From positions 4,898,001 through 4,962,000 of the forward strand of contig CP075495.1 of NCBI GenBank assembly GCA_021613535.1: 64,000 bases of DNA, in the 5' to 3' direction. Positions 61,841-64,000 of this stretch are shown here, piece after piece; positions within the stretch are counted from its first letter, which is position 1, and each line of letters begins with the position of its first letter. Source of the DNA: Adineta vaga (taxonomy: Eukaryota; Rotifera). The position numbers and the translations under genes are program-made. The notes below the pieces were generated by a model that saw nothing but the letters and a program-made list of their open reading frames with translations, searched no databases and was not told the DNA's origin.

Positions 61841-62720
61841 TTACGAGCCATTCACTGCCATTTGGAACGATTCGTTTGAGTACGAATGAGTTTCTCTCCA
61901 TTGATTTGAATTTGTTCGAAAAAATATTTTAGTAGCTGCAATTATCAATGCAAGCATCATTGAAATAATAAAAATAAATCCGAAAAAAAAGAAAATTTGT
62001 CCAAGACGCATTTTAAATTGTGCTCGTTGATATTGCGCATTATCTTGACTAACTTTTGTTTTGGATAATTCAATTAACATATCACTTATAGCTGGTGGAC
62101 AATATTTCGCTGCTGTTTCATGTGCATGGCCACGACTAATAGCAAGAATAAATTGTCGTGTTGGAATTGAAAATGATAAATTATCGATATCAACATGAAT
62201 CAATTGTTCAGATGGTATACTTTTTAAAAATATTAATCGACTACGACCACTAATATCAAGAATAACACTACTAGGTACGATATGTGAAATAGTTTTATTC
62301 TGTCCATTTGACATTTGTTCAATTGATTCGGAAAGAATACCAATTGTTTGTTTATTCATTAGAGCAACAAGTAAAACAAGTTGAGCTCGAACACTTGTTG
62401 GTTTATAAGTATTACTAAGAGCAAGAATATCTGGTAAACGTTGCCGTACAACAGTCCATTTAGATAGAATAGGTTCTTGTTCATCGGTTTCATTATTGTC
62501 ATAGAAAGAAAGTGCTGCTTGAGCACGACGACGACGTAATTTTACTGTATATTTCCGTTCACTAACCATTGAAACATAATCAATTAATGGCTAAATAATT
62601 TCAAATAATCATTTCAAATAGTAACAAATCTTACTATGGCTTACTTACTTGAGAACATGAAGTGGTATGTTGACGTCTATGTTGTTCACGATAAGACTGT
62701 CTGGAAGTATTCGGATACAT
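61841..62720 (-). CDS. Single-pass membrane protein of unknown function, 273 aa
   Basis: Two exons, 62720-62649 and 62590-61841, with a 58-bp intron (donor GTAAGT, acceptor ATTTAG). Joining them extends the protein by 31 residues upstream of the Met at 62569. The N-terminal 50 residues are basic and polar (MYPNTSRQSYREQHRR; VKLRRRRAQAALSF). A central region, about 60-190, looks globular (SVRAQLVLLVALMNKQ, LDISGRSRLIFLK). Near the C-terminus there is one strong hydrophobic helix, about 222-243 (IFFFFGFIFIISMMLALIIA), then about 30 polar residues. This is the layout of a tail-proximal membrane anchor. The frame stays open upstream to about 62927 and includes another hydrophobic run, so a longer form cannot be excluded. 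Family not recognised. Confidence 0.65.
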
Positions 62721-64000
62721 GTTATTCAGAATGTCAATGAGAAGTAAAAGATTCAATAACGATGTTAGTATTGCTACTACTATATAATGATATATATAAC
62801 CTTTTTTTTTATATGAGCGTAGGTGGTGTATCATTGATGTTCTCTTTTTTTTATATAATGTTTGCAGTTGTCCATGGCCAAGTGACTTTTGTTTGTCAGC
62901 AACATTGTCGAGAGAAAATACCTTCATATAAGAAAGAGATCATAATGACATATTTATAGATAAGAGAAGATTTTAATGAAATTCATTTTCTGTCAAACAA
63001 TACTTATGATATGTATAGACATTAATCAATATTGCATAAATGAAATATAATTCTCATTATTTTTGAGTATATTTATATGAAAAAAGGAAGAGAAGAGATT
63101 GATTTCATTTACTTTTAATCTATAAAAAATCTATTGTTAGATATTCATACGATGTTTATTCCATTATTTAGTCACATGACGTCATTTATGACGATATTTA
63201 GGTATAACAGTGCAGTTCACAGGTCGTAAATATTTTGTTGTCAGGAAAATGTTATTAACTTTTCTCGTCATTAGAAATACATCTTGTTATTTTAATTAAG
63301 TGAAAGAATGATTCATATCGTAATAAACATAACATTGCATTTGTCATGAAAACGAAAGTCTTTTTTTCGAAAGTACGTACGATGAAGTAAAATGTACACA
63401 TTTGATTTGGTTATTGACTGTCACGGAACTTGATAAACTTTTATAGATATGTTGTTGTTGTACCTACTGTCTGTGGATTATTTTTAATTTAATCTGTTTT
63501 TTTTGAGTCAATTATAAGATGATAATAAACTTAGTTATGTTTTTGATGGTGCTATAATTTCATATGCATGAGAATGACTTTGTAATAGACGTTGAAAACT
63601 ACCAGTCTATTTAAATGATCGAAGAGTTCTTTTTACGACATATTGATTATGTCACTGGTTTAAATAAATCTTTTATTATGAATAATCTCCTGTCAGAAAA
63701 TTTATTTCAAATAAATACCATTTTATCAATGCTTTCTATTCAAAAACAAAAAGTCTTCTATTACATATGTGTTTTGTTCGATCTTTTTGTAAAAAAATAT
63801 TCTTTTGTTTTGTACAGATCAAATATCAAACATACCTTTAATTTGTTAGAATCAGCTTTCTAATTACTATTTTTATCGACTTACTAATAGAAAATCATGT
63901 TTTCATTTAAGACACAAAAGTGCATACACTTATTTTGTACTTACTAAAATAGATATTAACATTATGTCACCTCCGACGCAAGGTTATGTTCATACGATAT
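62721..64000. other. Intergenic to right edge
   Basis: About 1.3 kb of AT-rich sequence. The plus frame 63615-63863 (82 aa) begins with a Met but has no domain or splice context; it could be part of a gene continuing past the window only if a late exon exists, which I cannot see. Confidence 0.5.

Noticed and set aside
62721-62927. N-terminal extension of the membrane protein with an extra hydrophobic run
   Set aside because: Sequence is A-rich and leader-like; the downstream Met at 62720 gives a more typical protein start.
63615-63863. 82-aa plus open frame near the right edge
   Set aside because: No domain or splice signals; typical chance frame in AT-rich DNA.
1-64000. tRNA, rRNA, CRISPR arrays, telomeric repeats, transposon coding regions and spliced-leader genes
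   Set aside because: Looked for characteristic motifs by eye and found none; a covariance or profile search would be needed to exclude small RNA genes.

Overview
The window looks like nuclear DNA of a small metazoan, most probably a bdelloid rotifer (the Rotaria/Adineta/Philodina group). It is AT-rich. Its many introns are very short (mostly about 50-65 bp, GT-AG). Animal orthologues (MASK, EXOSC10, HAAO, rolling stone, cyclin D-like, ASB) are mixed with families that I associate with bdelloids, such as an ADP-ribosyltransferase joined to MORN repeats and an intronless DraG-type hydrolase. The organism is an inference; gene structures were read directly from frame, splice sites and intron phase.

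Layout. 1-1362 (-): 5' part of a basic, Arg/Gln-rich protein running off the left edge. 2153-4236 (+): secreted protein of ten one-exon EGF domains, with freshly duplicated exons and one frameshifted exon. 4563-6373 (-): F-box protein. 7181-7786 (-): intronless Cys-rich protein. 9198-10505 (-): decayed ADP-ribosyltransferase/MORN pseudogene. 12323-20984 (-): complete 28-exon MASK (ANKHD1/ANKRD17) orthologue, the largest gene here. 22676-23327 (+): unknown 197-aa protein. 23594-24672 (-): two-Ig-domain surface protein. 30391-31336 (+): rolling stone-like membrane protein. 31761-32597 (-): three-zinc-finger protein. 33101-34129 (-): ADP-ribosylglycohydrolase. 35892-37032 (+): acidic unknown protein. 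38281-40119 (+): 3-hydroxyanthranilate 3,4-dioxygenase. 40281-40871 (-): one-TM protein. 48715-49961 (+): ankyrin/SOCS-box protein with a frame break. 53128-53478 (+): small secreted protein. 54801-55748 (+): cyclin D-like protein. 57151-60870 (+): EXOSC10/Rrp6. 61841-62720 (-): one-TM protein.

The genes do not form one pathway or operon. The only thematic pair is the dead ADP-ribosyltransferase and the intact ADP-ribosylglycohydrolase about 23 kb away, enzymes of opposite action. The rest is housekeeping (RNA exosome, tryptophan catabolism, cell cycle, ubiquitin-ligase adaptors) plus surface or secreted proteins. Gene-free stretches hold AT-rich unique sequence and simple repeats; the longest (40.9-48.7 kb) has no gene I can support. 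I saw no transposon, CRISPR array, rRNA or tRNA.
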